A stretch of 64,000 nucleotides of DNA from positions 1,116,001 to 1,180,000 of the forward strand of contig NZ_CP032543.1 of assembly GCF_003610995.1 (NCBI RefSeq), read 5' to 3'. This document shows positions 54,485-63,659 of this stretch, piece after piece. The notes beneath the pieces are model-generated. The model had not been told where the DNA came from. It worked only from the letters and a program-made list of their open reading frames with translations, and did not search any database. The position numbers were made by a program, and so were the translations under genes. The DNA is from Streptomyces griseus subsp. griseus (GTDB taxonomy: Bacteria > Actinomycetota > Actinomycetes > Streptomycetales > Streptomycetaceae). Numbering within the stretch: the stretch's first letter is position 1; each line of letters opens with the position of its first letter.

Positions 54485-55543
54485 ATGAGATTCTCGGTGC
54501 TCTCCCTGATCGGCCATGACCGCCACCCGCTGACCGGCGAACTCCCTTCCCCCGCCGACCGGTTCGAGGAAGTGATCGCCACCGCGTCGGTGGCGGAGGA
54601 ACTCGGCTTCGACTCCTACTCGGTCGGCGAGCGGCACGCCGGGGCGTTCCTCTCCTCCAGCCCGAGCGTGGTGCTCGGCGCGATCGCGGCCGGTACGACC
54701 ACGATCCGGCTGCTCACCGGGGTGACCGTGGTCGCGATCCTCGACCCGGTCCGGGTGGCGGAGGACTTCGCGACCCTCGACCAGATATCCCGGGGCCGGA
54801 TCGAACTGGTCGTCGGGAAGGGCGCCGAGGCGGGCCATTTCGACCTCTTCGGTCTCGACGAGGAGCGGCAGTGGGACCTCCAGAGGGAGAAGTACGAGCT
54901 GCTGCGCCGCCTCTGGACCGAGGAAGGCGTCGACTGGGAGGGCGAGTTCCGTCCGCCGCTGAAGAACGTGACGACCGTGCCGCGTCCGTACGACGGTCTC
55001 CCGCGCGTCTGGCACGGCTCGGCCACCAGCCTCAACTCCCCCGAGCTGGCGGCGGTCCATGGGGACCCGCTCTTCACCGCCAACGCCATCCAGCCCCGCG
55101 AGGCGTACGCGAAGCTCATCGCGCACTACCGGGAGCGGTTCGAGGCGTACGGGCACGATCCGGCGGACGCCAGGGTGGCGGCGGGCTCCGGCGGACTGCT
55201 CATCGCGGACAGCTCGCAGGCGGCCGTGGGGCAGTACAAGGAGCTGTACGAGGCGCGGGTGCGGCAGTCGTTCAAGCCGCACCTGGCGGGCAAGGCCGGC
55301 TACAATACCCCGTTCCGCACCATCGAGGACGCGATCGAGGGCGGCCCGCAGCTGATCGGCTCCCCGCAGCAGATCATCGACAAGATCCTCGGGTGGCACA
55401 CGGTCTACCGCCACGACCTCCAGTCGATCACCGTGGACGGCTTCGGGCTGAGCCGGCCGGAGCAGCTGGAGACACTCCAGCGGTTCGCGGAGGAGATCGC
55501 GCCGGTGGTCCGGCGGGAGGCGCCTTCCACGCTCTGGCAGTGA
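54485..55543 (+). CDS. LLM-class flavin-dependent oxidoreductase
   Basis: A 352-aa luciferase-like monooxygenase fold. MRFSVLSLIGHDRHPLTGEL at the start, YSVGERHAGAFLSSSPSVVL and DPVRVAEDFATLDQISRGRI match the flavin-binding barrel. The substrate is unknown and no reductase partner is adjacent. The ATG at 54485 follows GTGGAGG. It lies 97 bases after glpD and may be read through from the operon, though its role need not be in glycerol use. Confidence 0.9.
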   Translation: MRFSVLSLIGHDRHPLTGELPSPADRFEEVIATASVAEELGFDSYSVGERHAGAFLSSSPSVVLGAIAAGTTTIRLLTGVTVVAILDPVRVAEDFATLDQISRGRIELVVGKGAEAGHFDLFGLDEERQWDLQREKYELLRRLWTEEGVDWEGEFRPPLKNVTTVPRPYDGLPRVWHGSATSLNSPELAAVHGDPLFTANAIQPREAYAKLIAHYRERFEAYGHDPADARVAAGSGGLLIADSSQAAVGQYKELYEARVRQSFKPHLAGKAGYNTPFRTIEDAIEGGPQLIGSPQQIIDKILGWHTVYRHDLQSITVDGFGLSRPEQLETLQRFAEEIAPVVRREAPSTLWQ

Positions 55544-55689
55544 GGGCGGATCCGGGCTGATGCACTGTTCGGCCCGATGATCCACTCCTGCTGGCAAGGT
55601 TCACCCGGCCGTGCAAACGGGCTGCGGTCCGAGGGTCCCGAAGCCGTAAGGTTGCTCCGTACGTATGGAGACTTCGGAAGGAGGCCCGG

Positions 55690-56745
55690 GTGATCGAGCT
55701 CGAGTCGGTGCCCGAGCTGATCGACCCGGTCATGGTGGCCGCGTTCGAAGGCTGGAACGACGCCGGTGACGCCGCCTCCACAGCGGTGAGCCACCTGGAC
55801 CGGGAGTGGAAGGGCGAGGTGTTCGCGGCGCTGGACGCCGAGGACTACTACGACTTCCAGGTCAACCGCCCCACGGTGTGGCTGGAGAACGGGGTACGGA
55901 AGGTCACCTGGCCGACGACCCGTCTCTCGGTCGTGCGCGTCGGCGGGGAGAAGCCCCGGGACCTCGTCCTGGTGCGCGGGATCGAACCGTCGATGCGCTG
56001 GCGCTCGTTCTGCAACGAGATCCTCGGCTTCGCCCATGAGCTGGGCGTCGAAATGGTCGTCATCCTGGGCGCGTTGCTCGGTGACACCCCGCACACCCGG
56101 CCGGTGCCGGTGAGCGGGGTCACCTCCGACGCGGATCTGGCGCGGACGATGGACCTGGAGGAGACCCGGTACGAGGGTCCGACGGGCATCGTCGGCATCC
56201 TCCAGGAGGCGTGCACCCATGCCGGGGTGCCGGCGGTGAGCCTGTGGGCGGCGGTGCCGCACTATGTGTCGCAGCCGCCGAACCCCAAGGCGACGCTGGC
56301 CCTGCTGAACCGGCTGGAGGACCTGATCGGGCTGCGCATCCCGCTGGGCGAGCTGCCGGAGGACGCGCGGGCCTGGCAGCTCGGCGTGGACCAGCTGGCG
56401 GCGGAGGACAGCGAGGTCGCGGAGTACGTCCAGACGCTGGAAGAGGCGCGGGACACCGCGGAGCTGCCCGAGGCGTCCGGCGAGGCCATCGCCCGGGAGT
56501 TCGAGCGGTATCTGCGGCGCCGGGACGGCGGGCCGGGTCCCGGCGGCCATGCGACGGAGAGCGGGGACTCGGCGTATCTGCGGGACCCCGCCGGCGGCCG
56601 CACCCGGCCGCCGAAGCCGCCCCGCCCGGAGGCCGGACCGGGCCAGGGTCAGCCGGGTCAGGGCCAGTCAGGTCAGGGTCCGGGGAAGAAGCCCGAGGAC
56701 AAGGGCCCTGACGAGGCGTCCGGGGAGAGTCCCGACGAGGAGTGA
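55690..56745 (+). CDS. parJ: PAC2-family protein, ParJ-like
   Basis: A 351-aa protein. The PAC2 domain occupies about residues 1-270 (LIDPVMVAAFEGWNDAGDAA, VKVTWPTTRLS region, ILGALLGDTPHTRPVPVSGV). The last 80 residues are Pro/Gly/Gln-rich and disordered. By position between the luciferase-like gene and mshC it matches SCO1662, described as ParJ, which interacts with ParA and affects chromosome segregation in sporulating hyphae. The gene name relies on that synteny; the PAC2 assignment is firm. Confidence 0.78.
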   Translation: MIELESVPELIDPVMVAAFEGWNDAGDAASTAVSHLDREWKGEVFAALDAEDYYDFQVNRPTVWLENGVRKVTWPTTRLSVVRVGGEKPRDLVLVRGIEPSMRWRSFCNEILGFAHELGVEMVVILGALLGDTPHTRPVPVSGVTSDADLARTMDLEETRYEGPTGIVGILQEACTHAGVPAVSLWAAVPHYVSQPPNPKATLALLNRLEDLIGLRIPLGELPEDARAWQLGVDQLAAEDSEVAEYVQTLEEARDTAELPEASGEAIAREFERYLRRRDGGPGPGGHATESGDSAYLRDPAGGRTRPPKPPRPEAGPGQGQPGQGQSGQGPGKKPEDKGPDEASGESPDEE

Positions 56746-56754
56746 CGGGCGGGA

Positions 56755-56799
56755 GGAGGGGGTGTTGTACGGGATGGCTTCCCGTACAACACCCCCTCC
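56755..56799. terminator. Bidirectional hairpin terminator
   Basis: Perfect 19-base arms 56755-56773 and 56781-56799 with a 7-base loop, between the convergent parJ-like gene and the GH31 gene. Confidence 0.85.
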
Positions 56800-56812
56800 G
56801 GCGTTCCGGGGC

Positions 56813-59800
56813 TCAGGCGCAGTGGAACTTCGCCGCCGCCCAGTCGCCGTGGTCCCCCGTCCTGGACCCGTCGGTGTCGGTGACCTTCAGGCGAACCTGC
56901 CGTACGCCGTCGAGTCTCACGTCCACCGGCACGGTCGCCGAGGCTCCGGTCAGCTTCGGTGAGGTCCACAGCACCCTGCCGTCACCCTCCACCGAGAACG
57001 CGACCTCTCCATAGCCGTCGATCTCGTCGTCGATTCCCACGTCGGCGGTGAACGATGTGCAGCGGCCGCCGAGGTGGATCGCGATGTCGGAGTCGGCGTG
57101 GGTGCCGATGCCCTTCTCGTACGTGGTGCCCGCGAGCGTCAGCGTCCGCCCGTCGTTCGCGCCCGACTCCCCGTTGGAGCGGTCGCGTTCGGCCGGCCCG
57201 TAGCCGTTGGTCTCGGAGAGCCAGACCAGGTCGCTCGCCCAGGCCTGGCCGGTGGGCGGCGGTGGCAGAACGGAGAGGGCGAGCCGCTGTTCGCTCGTGC
57301 GGGCGTCCCCGGCGGCCCGGTAGCGGGCGAGGGCGGTGAGCCGGGTCTCGCGTACCTCCGCGTCCTTCGCCGGGGTCACCTCCACCGCGACCCGGCGGGT
57401 GGCGCCCGCCGGGATCCGGCCCGGGACCTTCGCCGTGGCGCTCTTCCAGCCCGCGGGGACCTGGAGGGTGACCGCGGCGTCCGTCAGGTCGGCGCTGCCC
57501 GCGGTGATGTCGACCTGGACCTGGCCGGGCGTTCCCGCTCCGGCCTCCTGGCCCGTGGGGGCGGAGAGCACAGCTGACGCGGAAGCCTTCTTGCCGCCGA
57601 CCGCGCTGGCGCCGCTCAGCTTGACGGTGAACTTCTTGTCGGTGCGCAGGGGTGCGGTCTTGATGTGCACCACACCGCCGCGGTCGTCCCGGTCGTAGAA
57701 CCAGCCCTGCTGTGCGGCCTTGTAGGCGGCCTCGGAGGTCAGCCGGGGCAGGGTCCGGTCCAGCGTGACCGAGCGGGGCTCGGAGCCGGTGTGCACGGTG
57801 AACTCGTAGGGGCGCCTGGCCTGTTTGCCGGTGAAGCTGCCCCGGCTCTCGTTGATGGTGACGGAGACATCGCCCGGCCCGCGCACGGGGGCGCGGACAT
57901 CGGCGCGCTGGGTGGCGTACCTGCCGTCCCGGTGCTGCCGGGTGACGCCGTCGTCCTCGTACAGGGTGAAGGAGCTGGTGCCCTGCGGGTAGATGTCCCA
58001 GGCCAGCGGGGAGTCGGCGGTGCGATCGCGGTACGAGCGGATGCCGGGCCACATCGGGACCGCCGCGCCCGCCTTCACGAAGAGCGGCAGGGTGTCGAGG
58101 GGTGCGCTGTAGGAGCCGATGGTGGTGGGGCCCTGGTAGGTGCGGCCGCTCCAGTAGTCGATCCAGGTGCCCTTGGGGAGGTAGATGTCCCGGCGTTCGG
58201 TGGTGTCCTGGTAGACGGGTGCCACCAGGAAGTGCTCGCCGGAGAGGAACTCGTACTTCGCGGCCTCCGTCGCCGCCTTCGGGTCGTCGGGGTATTCGAG
58301 GACCAGTGGTCGGACCATACCGACACCGGTCTCCGTCGCCTCGTGGGCGTAGCTGTACTGGTAGGGCAGCAGCGACTCCTTGAGTTTGAGGTAGTCGCGG
58401 TTGATGGAGGTGTACGGCTCCCCGTGGCGGAAGGGCTGCTTGTCCATGGGGGCCCAGCCGTCCATGGTCATCGTCGTACCGAGGAACATCTTCCATTGAA
58501 GGTCACGCGTGTACGTCTTGGCGCTGCCGCCGAAGATGCCGTCGATGTCACCGGTGGTGTAGGCGAGTCCGGACATCGTGGCGCCCGCGTAGGTGGGGAT
58601 CTGCCAGCGGATGTACTCCCAGGTGCCGGACTGGTCGCCGGACCACTGCACCCCGCAGCGCTGTGCGCCCGCCCAGCTCTCGGGGGCCCAGGTGAAGCCC
58701 CGGGCGTCGCTGTTGTCCTCGATGCCCTGGTAGGCGTCCTTGCAGCCGTCGAGGGCGAACTTGTAGCCCTCCCCGACCCACGCGACGTCCAGCTTGGCGA
58801 CGCGCTGTCCGGCCTTGACCTGGGCGGCGAGGTTCTCGATGCCGTCCTCGGTCCAGAGGCCGAGCTGCATCTTGCGGTCCTTCAGTCCCCGGGCCGTCTC
58901 CTCCAGGTCCTCGTAGCCGCAGCCGTAGCCGTCGTTGACGAGCATCCAGCCGTTCGGCATGTCGTGTTCGACGTAGCCGTCGGCGATCTTCAGCGCGTCC
59001 AGGGTGCGGCGCTCGCCCCGGTTGGCGTTGTGGAGGTAGCAGTCGGCGTCGCCCACCTCCATGCCGTAGACCGGTGGGAGGAAGGGCTTCCCGGTGAGGT
59101 CGGTGTACTGACCGATGACGTCCTTGGCACCGTCGCCGGCGAAGTAGTAGGCGTCGAAGCGCTGTTCCTTCGCGCTGGTCGTCACCGGGTCGGTGAACGC
59201 GTAGGTGTTGGGCGCGTAGGTGTTGCGGAAGACGCCGTACCCGGCCGTCGAGAGGTAGAAGGGTACGGAGTTGGGGTGGCCGCCGTCGTTCCAGTTGTCA
59301 TCGACGGCGGCCTCGACGGTCTTGTCGCGGTGGGAGGTGTTGCCCCGGCCGTTCTGCATCCCGGCGCCGTAGAACTGCTCCCCGGCGCCCCGGGCCAGCG
59401 TCTGGACGGTGGTGTCGCCGGTCCAGCTCAGCCCTTTCGCCTCGGACCAGATTCGGCTGCCGTCGGCCCGGTGGAGCGCGAAGCGCAGCGGCTTCTTGTA
59501 GGCCCGCAGGGTGACCTCGTCGGTCGACAGCTCGTAGCGGTCGCCGCGGTCCTTCCAGCGGGTGCGGGGCGCCTTGCCCCGCGGCAGGACGATGTCGTCG
59601 CCCGTGGGGTCGGTGAAGTCGCCGTCGGGGGCGAGTTCGATGCGGAAGGTCTCCTCGGAGACGAAGCTGACGCGGGCCTCGGCGGGCCCGGCGCTCAGCC
59701 GGTACACGGCCCCCTGGGCACGGAACCCGGTCACGTCACCGACCGTGGTGGCCTCCGGCGCGGCCTGCTCGGCACGGGCGTTGCCGGGCCCGGCGAGGGC

Positions 59801-59860
59801 GGCGAACAGCCCGAGCGCCACAGCAACTGCCGCCGCTCTGATGCGCGTTGTTGATTGCAT
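56813..59860 (-). CDS. Secreted GH31 alpha-glucosidase-type glycosidase with NPCBM domain
   Basis: A 1015-aa exported enzyme. The signal peptide has an Ala-rich core ending near residue 30 (NARAEQAAP). An N-terminal beta domain precedes the GH31 barrel: KLDVAWVGEGYKFALDGC is the nucleophile region and VQWSGDQSGTWEYIRWQIPT carries the acid/base Asp. Beta-sandwich domains follow, then an NPCBM carbohydrate-binding module at the end (GTTYEKGIGTHADSDIAIHL, VGIDDEIDGYGEVAFSV). The substrate is an alpha-glucoside or alpha-galactoside, not determined. No good ribosome site is seen before the ATG. Confidence 0.9.
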   Translation of the reverse strand: MQSTTRIRAAAVAVALGLFAALAGPGNARAEQAAPEATTVGDVTGFRAQGAVYRLSAGPAEARVSFVSEETFRIELAPDGDFTDPTGDDIVLPRGKAPRTRWKDRGDRYELSTDEVTLRAYKKPLRFALHRADGSRIWSEAKGLSWTGDTTVQTLARGAGEQFYGAGMQNGRGNTSHRDKTVEAAVDDNWNDGGHPNSVPFYLSTAGYGVFRNTYAPNTYAFTDPVTTSAKEQRFDAYYFAGDGAKDVIGQYTDLTGKPFLPPVYGMEVGDADCYLHNANRGERRTLDALKIADGYVEHDMPNGWMLVNDGYGCGYEDLEETARGLKDRKMQLGLWTEDGIENLAAQVKAGQRVAKLDVAWVGEGYKFALDGCKDAYQGIEDNSDARGFTWAPESWAGAQRCGVQWSGDQSGTWEYIRWQIPTYAGATMSGLAYTTGDIDGIFGGSAKTYTRDLQWKMFLGTTMTMDGWAPMDKQPFRHGEPYTSINRDYLKLKESLLPYQYSYAHEATETGVGMVRPLVLEYPDDPKAATEAAKYEFLSGEHFLVAPVYQDTTERRDIYLPKGTWIDYWSGRTYQGPTTIGSYSAPLDTLPLFVKAGAAVPMWPGIRSYRDRTADSPLAWDIYPQGTSSFTLYEDDGVTRQHRDGRYATQRADVRAPVRGPGDVSVTINESRGSFTGKQARRPYEFTVHTGSEPRSVTLDRTLPRLTSEAAYKAAQQGWFYDRDDRGGVVHIKTAPLRTDKKFTVKLSGASAVGGKKASASAVLSAPTGQEAGAGTPGQVQVDITAGSADLTDAAVTLQVPAGWKSATAKVPGRIPAGATRRVAVEVTPAKDAEVRETRLTALARYRAAGDARTSEQRLALSVLPPPPTGQAWASDLVWLSETNGYGPAERDRSNGESGANDGRTLTLAGTTYEKGIGTHADSDIAIHLGGRCTSFTADVGIDDEIDGYGEVAFSVEGDGRVLWTSPKLTGASATVPVDVRLDGVRQVRLKVTDTDGSRTGDHGDWAAAKFHCA

Positions 59861-59906
59861 AGGAAGCTTTTAGCGCAACTTCGAGCATGTGACTACGGAC
59901 AAAAGG

Positions 59907-59947
59907 GGACCGGCCCCGAACTTCGTAGAGAAGTCCGAGGCCGGTCC
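59907..59947 (-). terminator. Hairpin terminator after mshC
   Basis: Nine-base arms 59907-59915 and 59939-59947 enclose a smaller AACTTC/GAAGT hairpin. It lies 39 bases past the mshC stop and before the GH31 start. Confidence 0.65.
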
Positions 59948-59985
59948 GGGTGGTCGGAGCGGGCGGCGGCGGGCCGTCCTCCGTG

Positions 59986-61215
59986 CTACAGCGCGACCCC
60001 CAGCAGGGCGTCGACGGTACGGGAGACGAGGCCGGGCGCCCCCTCGTCCGTACCGCCCTCCGCACTCTGGAGCTCGGCCCACCGGTCCACGGCGGCCAGC
60101 GCCGAGGGCGTGTCCAGGTCGTCCGCGAGGGCCTCGCGGACCTCCTCGACCAGGGCGTCGGCCGACCGCCCGTCGGGGCGCGAGACCGCGGCGCGCCAGC
60201 GGGCGAGGCGCTCCACGGCGTCGGCGAGGACCTGGTCGGTCCACTCCCAGTCGGCGCGGTAGTGGTGGGAGAGCAGGGCGAGGCGGATGGCCGCCGGGTC
60301 CACGCCCTCGCGGCGCAGCGCCGAGACGAAGACGAGGTTGCCCTTGGACTTGGACATCTTCTCGCCGTCGAGACCGACCATGCCGGCGTGGACGTACGCC
60401 TTGGCGAACGGGTACTCGCCGGTCAGCGCCTGGGCGTGCGAGGCACCCATCTCGTGGTGCGGGAAGGCGAGGTCGGAGCCGCCGCCCTGGATGTCGAAGC
60501 CCATCCCGAGGTGGTCCAGCGCGATCGCGACGCATTCGATGTGCCAGCCCGGGCGGCCTTCACCCAGGGAGGCCCCGTCCCAGCTCGGCTCGCCCGGGCG
60601 GGCGGCCATCCAGAGCATCGGGTCGAGGGGGTTCTTCTTGCCGGGGCGCTCGGGGTCGCCGCCACGCTCGGCGGAGAGCAGGCGCATCGCCGCCGCGTCG
60701 AGGCCGGAGACCTCGCCGAAGTGCGGGTCGGCGTCGACGGAGAAGTAGACGTCGCCTTCGAGGTCGTAGGCGGCGCCCGCCTCCCGCAGCCGTTCGACGA
60801 GGGGCACGATGCCCGGTATGGCCTCGACCGCTCCGATGTAGTGCTGCGGGGGCAGCATCCGCAGGGCGGTCATGTCCTCGCGGAAGAGTGCCGTCTCGCG
60901 CTCCGCGAGCTCGGTCCAGTCCTGACCGTCGCGCACGGCCCGCTCCAGGAGCGGATCGTCCACGTCGGTCACGTTCTGGACGTAGTGAACCTGCCGCTTG
61001 GTGTCGAGCCACACGCGCTGAACGAGGTCGAACGCGTTGTAGGTCGCCGCATGACCCATGTGGGTCGCGTCGTACGGCGTGATGCCGCAGACGTAGATGC
61101 GGGCGACGGGACCGGGGTCAAGGGTGATCCGTCCGCCGGTCGCGGTGTCGTGGATCCGAAGGTCGCGGCCCTTGCCAGGCAGGGCGGGGACCTCAGAAGC
61201 GGGCCAGGCATGCAT
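59986..61215 (-). CDS. mshC: Mycothiol ligase MshC (cysteine:GlcN-Ins ligase)
   Basis: A 409-aa ATP-dependent ligase joining cysteine to glucosaminyl-inositol, the third step of mycothiol synthesis. It derives from cysteinyl-tRNA synthetase: [20 protein letters not shown] (HIGH equivalent) with the zinc Cys, [20 protein letters not shown], and [18 protein letters not shown] (KMSKS). The tRNA-binding domain of CysS is shortened, as expected. The ATG at 61215 ([10 protein letters not shown]) gives the usual length. It lies downstream of the kinase-like/DUF3090/phosphatase cassette on the same strand. Confidence 0.96.
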   Translation of the reverse strand: MHAWPASEVPALPGKGRDLRIHDTATGGRITLDPGPVARIYVCGITPYDATHMGHAATYNAFDLVQRVWLDTKRQVHYVQNVTDVDDPLLERAVRDGQDWTELAERETALFREDMTALRMLPPQHYIGAVEAIPGIVPLVERLREAGAAYDLEGDVYFSVDADPHFGEVSGLDAAAMRLLSAERGGDPERPGKKNPLDPMLWMAARPGEPSWDGASLGEGRPGWHIECVAIALDHLGMGFDIQGGGSDLAFPHHEMGASHAQALTGEYPFAKAYVHAGMVGLDGEKMSKSKGNLVFVSALRREGVDPAAIRLALLSHHYRADWEWTDQVLADAVERLARWRAAVSRPDGRSADALVEEVREALADDLDTPSALAAVDRWAELQSAEGGTDEGAPGLVSRTVDALLGVAL

Positions 61216-61345
61216 GTCATGAGCGTAACCGGACGATGCTTCCGGATACGAACCGGATCCGGATTCCTGTCCGAAGAGACACTCTTGCGGTAAACCTTCG
61301 AGAGGCTGTACGGCCAGGACGTTCACCGAGGCTTGCCGGGGTCCG

Positions 61346-62185
61346 CTACACCGGCGGCCACGGGATCGGCGGCCACTGGCCGCCCGGTTTCGGGTGCACC
61401 CCGCCGTCGCGCAGCCCCGCCACCCGCGCCCGCAGGGCCTCCAGCTCGGCCGCCGTGACGAGTTGGGCCATCCGGGTGGCCAGGGGCTTCCCCGCCGCCA
61501 GCTCCGAGGCGAGCCGTTCGAGGACCAGCAGCGCCTCCTCGGTGAGCGGCTCGCCGGCCCAGCCCCACAGGAGGGTGCGCAGCTTGTCGTCCGCGTTGAA
61601 GGTGACCCCGTGGTCGATGCCGTACAGCAGCCCGCCGGGGGCCGGCAGCAGATGGCCGCCCTTGCGGTCACCGTTGTTGATCACCGCGTCCAGCACCGCG
61701 AGCCGCCGCAGCCGGGGGTCGTCCGCGTGCACCAGCAGCGCGGTCCTGCCCTCCCCCACGTCGGCGAAGCCCACGGCCTTCCAGCCCTCGCCCGGCTCGT
61801 CGTCCTCGACGAGGGCCAGCAGCTCGGGCGGCTCCTCACCGGGTCCGGGCCCGTCGATCCAGAGCTGGCACATACCCTCGCCGTACGGCCCGTCCCGCAG
61901 CACGGTGGGCGGCACCAGGCCCCACCCGGTCGCCCGGGAGACCTCGTACGCGGCCACCTCCCGCTGCGCGAGCGTCCCGTCCGGGAAGTCCCACAGCGGC
62001 TGCTCGCCCGCGACCGGCTTGTAGGCGCAGGTGAGCTCCTCGCCCTCGTGCGCGACCGTGCAGTGCAGCACCGCGTTGGAGGCCCCGCCGACCTGCCCGA
62101 GCACGGTGAGTGTGCCCTCGGTGAGCAGGGTGAGCAGCTCGGTCTCCGTCAGGCTCCGCGACGGTATCCGTTCTGGCGCGGGCAT
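61346..62185 (-). CDS. SCO1664-family protein with PI3/4-kinase-like fold
   Basis: A 279-aa protein of a conserved actinobacterial family. Kinase-like elements are intact: the ATP lysine in [20 protein letters not shown], the Glu in [12 protein letters not shown], a catalytic loop [16 protein letters not shown] (N-x-D-R, as in HipA/PI3K-like kinases) and a metal-binding [10 protein letters not shown]. The substrate is unknown. The ATG at 62185 follows GGAAGGAC and overlaps the DUF3090 gene by 37 bases. Confidence 0.85.
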   Translation of the reverse strand: MPAPERIPSRSLTETELLTLLTEGTLTVLGQVGGASNAVLHCTVAHEGEELTCAYKPVAGEQPLWDFPDGTLAQREVAAYEVSRATGWGLVPPTVLRDGPYGEGMCQLWIDGPGPGEEPPELLALVEDDEPGEGWKAVGFADVGEGRTALLVHADDPRLRRLAVLDAVINNGDRKGGHLLPAPGGLLYGIDHGVTFNADDKLRTLLWGWAGEPLTEEALLVLERLASELAAGKPLATRMAQLVTAAELEALRARVAGLRDGGVHPKPGGQWPPIPWPPV

Positions 62186-62739
62186 ACGTGTCCTTCCGGA
62201 TCGAGCGGCAGGCTGCACAGCGGGCACGGCGGGCGGCCTGCGTTGACGACGTCCAGGGCGCGCTTGGCGAACGCCCGGGCCTGGGCGCCGTCGAGCCGGA
62301 CCCGGAGCATCGGCGGGCCGTTCTCCTCGTCCTGGAGAAGCTTCTCCTCGGCCTCCGCGAGGTCGTCCTCGGAGTCCGCGTCGAGCTCGACGAGGGCCTG
62401 CGCCTCGACGATCATGCGCTGCTCGTCGCCGTCCCAGGCCAGGGCCATGGTGCCGACCCGGAACTCCTCCTCGACGGGGACGTCCAGGGGGGCGGTGTCG
62501 GTGACGTCGGTGGGAGCGACGGCGGGCACCGGCGAGCTGCCCCCGGTACGCCGGACGACCTCGTCCAGCAGTTCGTCGATCCGCTCGGCCAGGGCGGCCA
62601 CCTGGGTCTTCTCCAGGGCGACGCTGGTGACCCGCCCCTTGGAGGAGGCCTGGAGGAAAAACGTACGGCGGCCAGGCAACCCGACCGTACCGGCCACGAA
62701 TCGGTCCGGTGGGTCGTAGAGGAACACCTGACGGGACAC
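62149..62739 (-). CDS. DUF3090 protein
   Basis: A 196-aa cytoplasmic protein. MSRQVFLYDPPDRFVAGTVG and RTFFLQASSKGRVTSVALEK begin the family domain. The C terminus has a zinc-ribbon-like set [20 protein letters not shown]. The function is unknown. The strong overlap with the kinase-like gene and the 73-base gap to the phosphatase gene indicate one operon. Confidence 0.9.
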   Translation of the reverse strand: MSRQVFLYDPPDRFVAGTVGLPGRRTFFLQASSKGRVTSVALEKTQVAALAERIDELLDEVVRRTGGSSPVPAVAPTDVTDTAPLDVPVEEEFRVGTMALAWDGDEQRMIVEAQALVELDADSEDDLAEAEEKLLQDEENGPPMLRVRLDGAQARAFAKRALDVVNAGRPPCPLCSLPLDPEGHVCPRQNGYRRGA

Positions 62740-62812
62740 GTCCTGTCTCCCTTGAGAATCGTTGGGGGTGGATAGCGGCGCTACGGCGCGTCCACCCTAC
62801 TGCCAGCGGAGA

Positions 62813-63535
62813 TCACGGCGCGCCCCCGCCGCCCCCGACCGCCGCGTCCGACGTGGTGTCACCCGCACCGGACGGCGCGGCGTCCGCTCCGACGGACTGT
62901 TCGCGCGGCGCCAGCGGGGTGAGATCGCCCGTGTCGCCGACCCGCAGGAGGAAGGGGCGCAGCCGGGTGTAGCGGATCGCGGTGACCGAGCAGGGGTCCA
63001 CATGGATGCGCTGGAAGAGGTCCAGGTGCATGCCGAGGGCGTCGGCGACGAGGGACTTGATGATGTCGCCGTGCGAGCACATGACGTACGTGGCGTCCTC
63101 ACCGTGCTCCGCCTCGACACGGTCGTTCCAGTCCCGTACGGCGTCGACGGCGCGGGCCTGCATGGCGCGCATCGACTCGCCGCCGGGGAAGGCCGCGGCG
63201 GACGGGTGCTGCTGGACGACGGACATCAGCGGTTCGTCGGAGAGCTCGGCGAGCTTGCGGCCCGACCAGTCGCCGTAGTCGCACTCGCTGATCCGCTCCT
63301 CGGGGTGCACGGGCAGCCCGGGCCGGGCGTCGATCAGCGGCTGCAGCGTCTGGCGGCAGCGCTCCAGGGGGCTGGTGACAGCGGCGACGAGGGAGAGCGC
63401 GGACAGCCGCGCCGGCAGGGCGGCGGCCTGCTCGGTGCCGCGCTCGTCGAGGAGGACCCCGGGGGTGCGGCCCGCGAGCACTCCGGCGGTGTTGGCGGTG
63501 GAGCGTCCGTGGCGTACGAGGATCAGCGTGGGCAT
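62813..63535 (-). CDS. Histidine phosphatase-family protein (MSMEG_4193-like)
   Basis: A 240-aa enzyme of the phosphoglycerate mutase/phosphatase fold. The catalytic LILVRHGRSTANTAGVLAGR (RHG) and the second His in YVMCSHGDIIKSLVADALGM are present, with the acid Glu in RISECDYGDWSGRKL. The C-terminal 30 residues are Ala/Gly-rich. It is first in the cassette with DUF3090, the kinase-like protein and, further on, mshC. The substrate is unknown. Confidence 0.9.
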   Translation of the reverse strand: MPTLILVRHGRSTANTAGVLAGRTPGVLLDERGTEQAAALPARLSALSLVAAVTSPLERCRQTLQPLIDARPGLPVHPEERISECDYGDWSGRKLAELSDEPLMSVVQQHPSAAAFPGGESMRAMQARAVDAVRDWNDRVEAEHGEDATYVMCSHGDIIKSLVADALGMHLDLFQRIHVDPCSVTAIRYTRLRPFLLRVGDTGDLTPLAPREQSVGADAAPSGAGDTTSDAAVGGGGGAP

Positions 63536-63659
63536 ACCCGTCAGCCTAGATGTCTCACGGGCGCGGGTGCGAGGACGGCTGCCACGGGGCAGGAGGCTGC
63601 GGTGAGCCGACCCCGCCCACCTTGTACGTTGTGGTCCTCAACCTCCCAAGGATGCCGAA

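Noticed and set aside
57665..59854. 729-codon plus-strand frame opposite the GH31 gene
   Set aside because: Antisense shadow without any recognisable domain; the minus-strand glycosidase accounts for the region.
61216..61345. SigR-type promoter (GGAAT-N18-GTT) before mshC
   Set aside because: GGAAT is present but no GTT lies at the required 18-19 base spacing.
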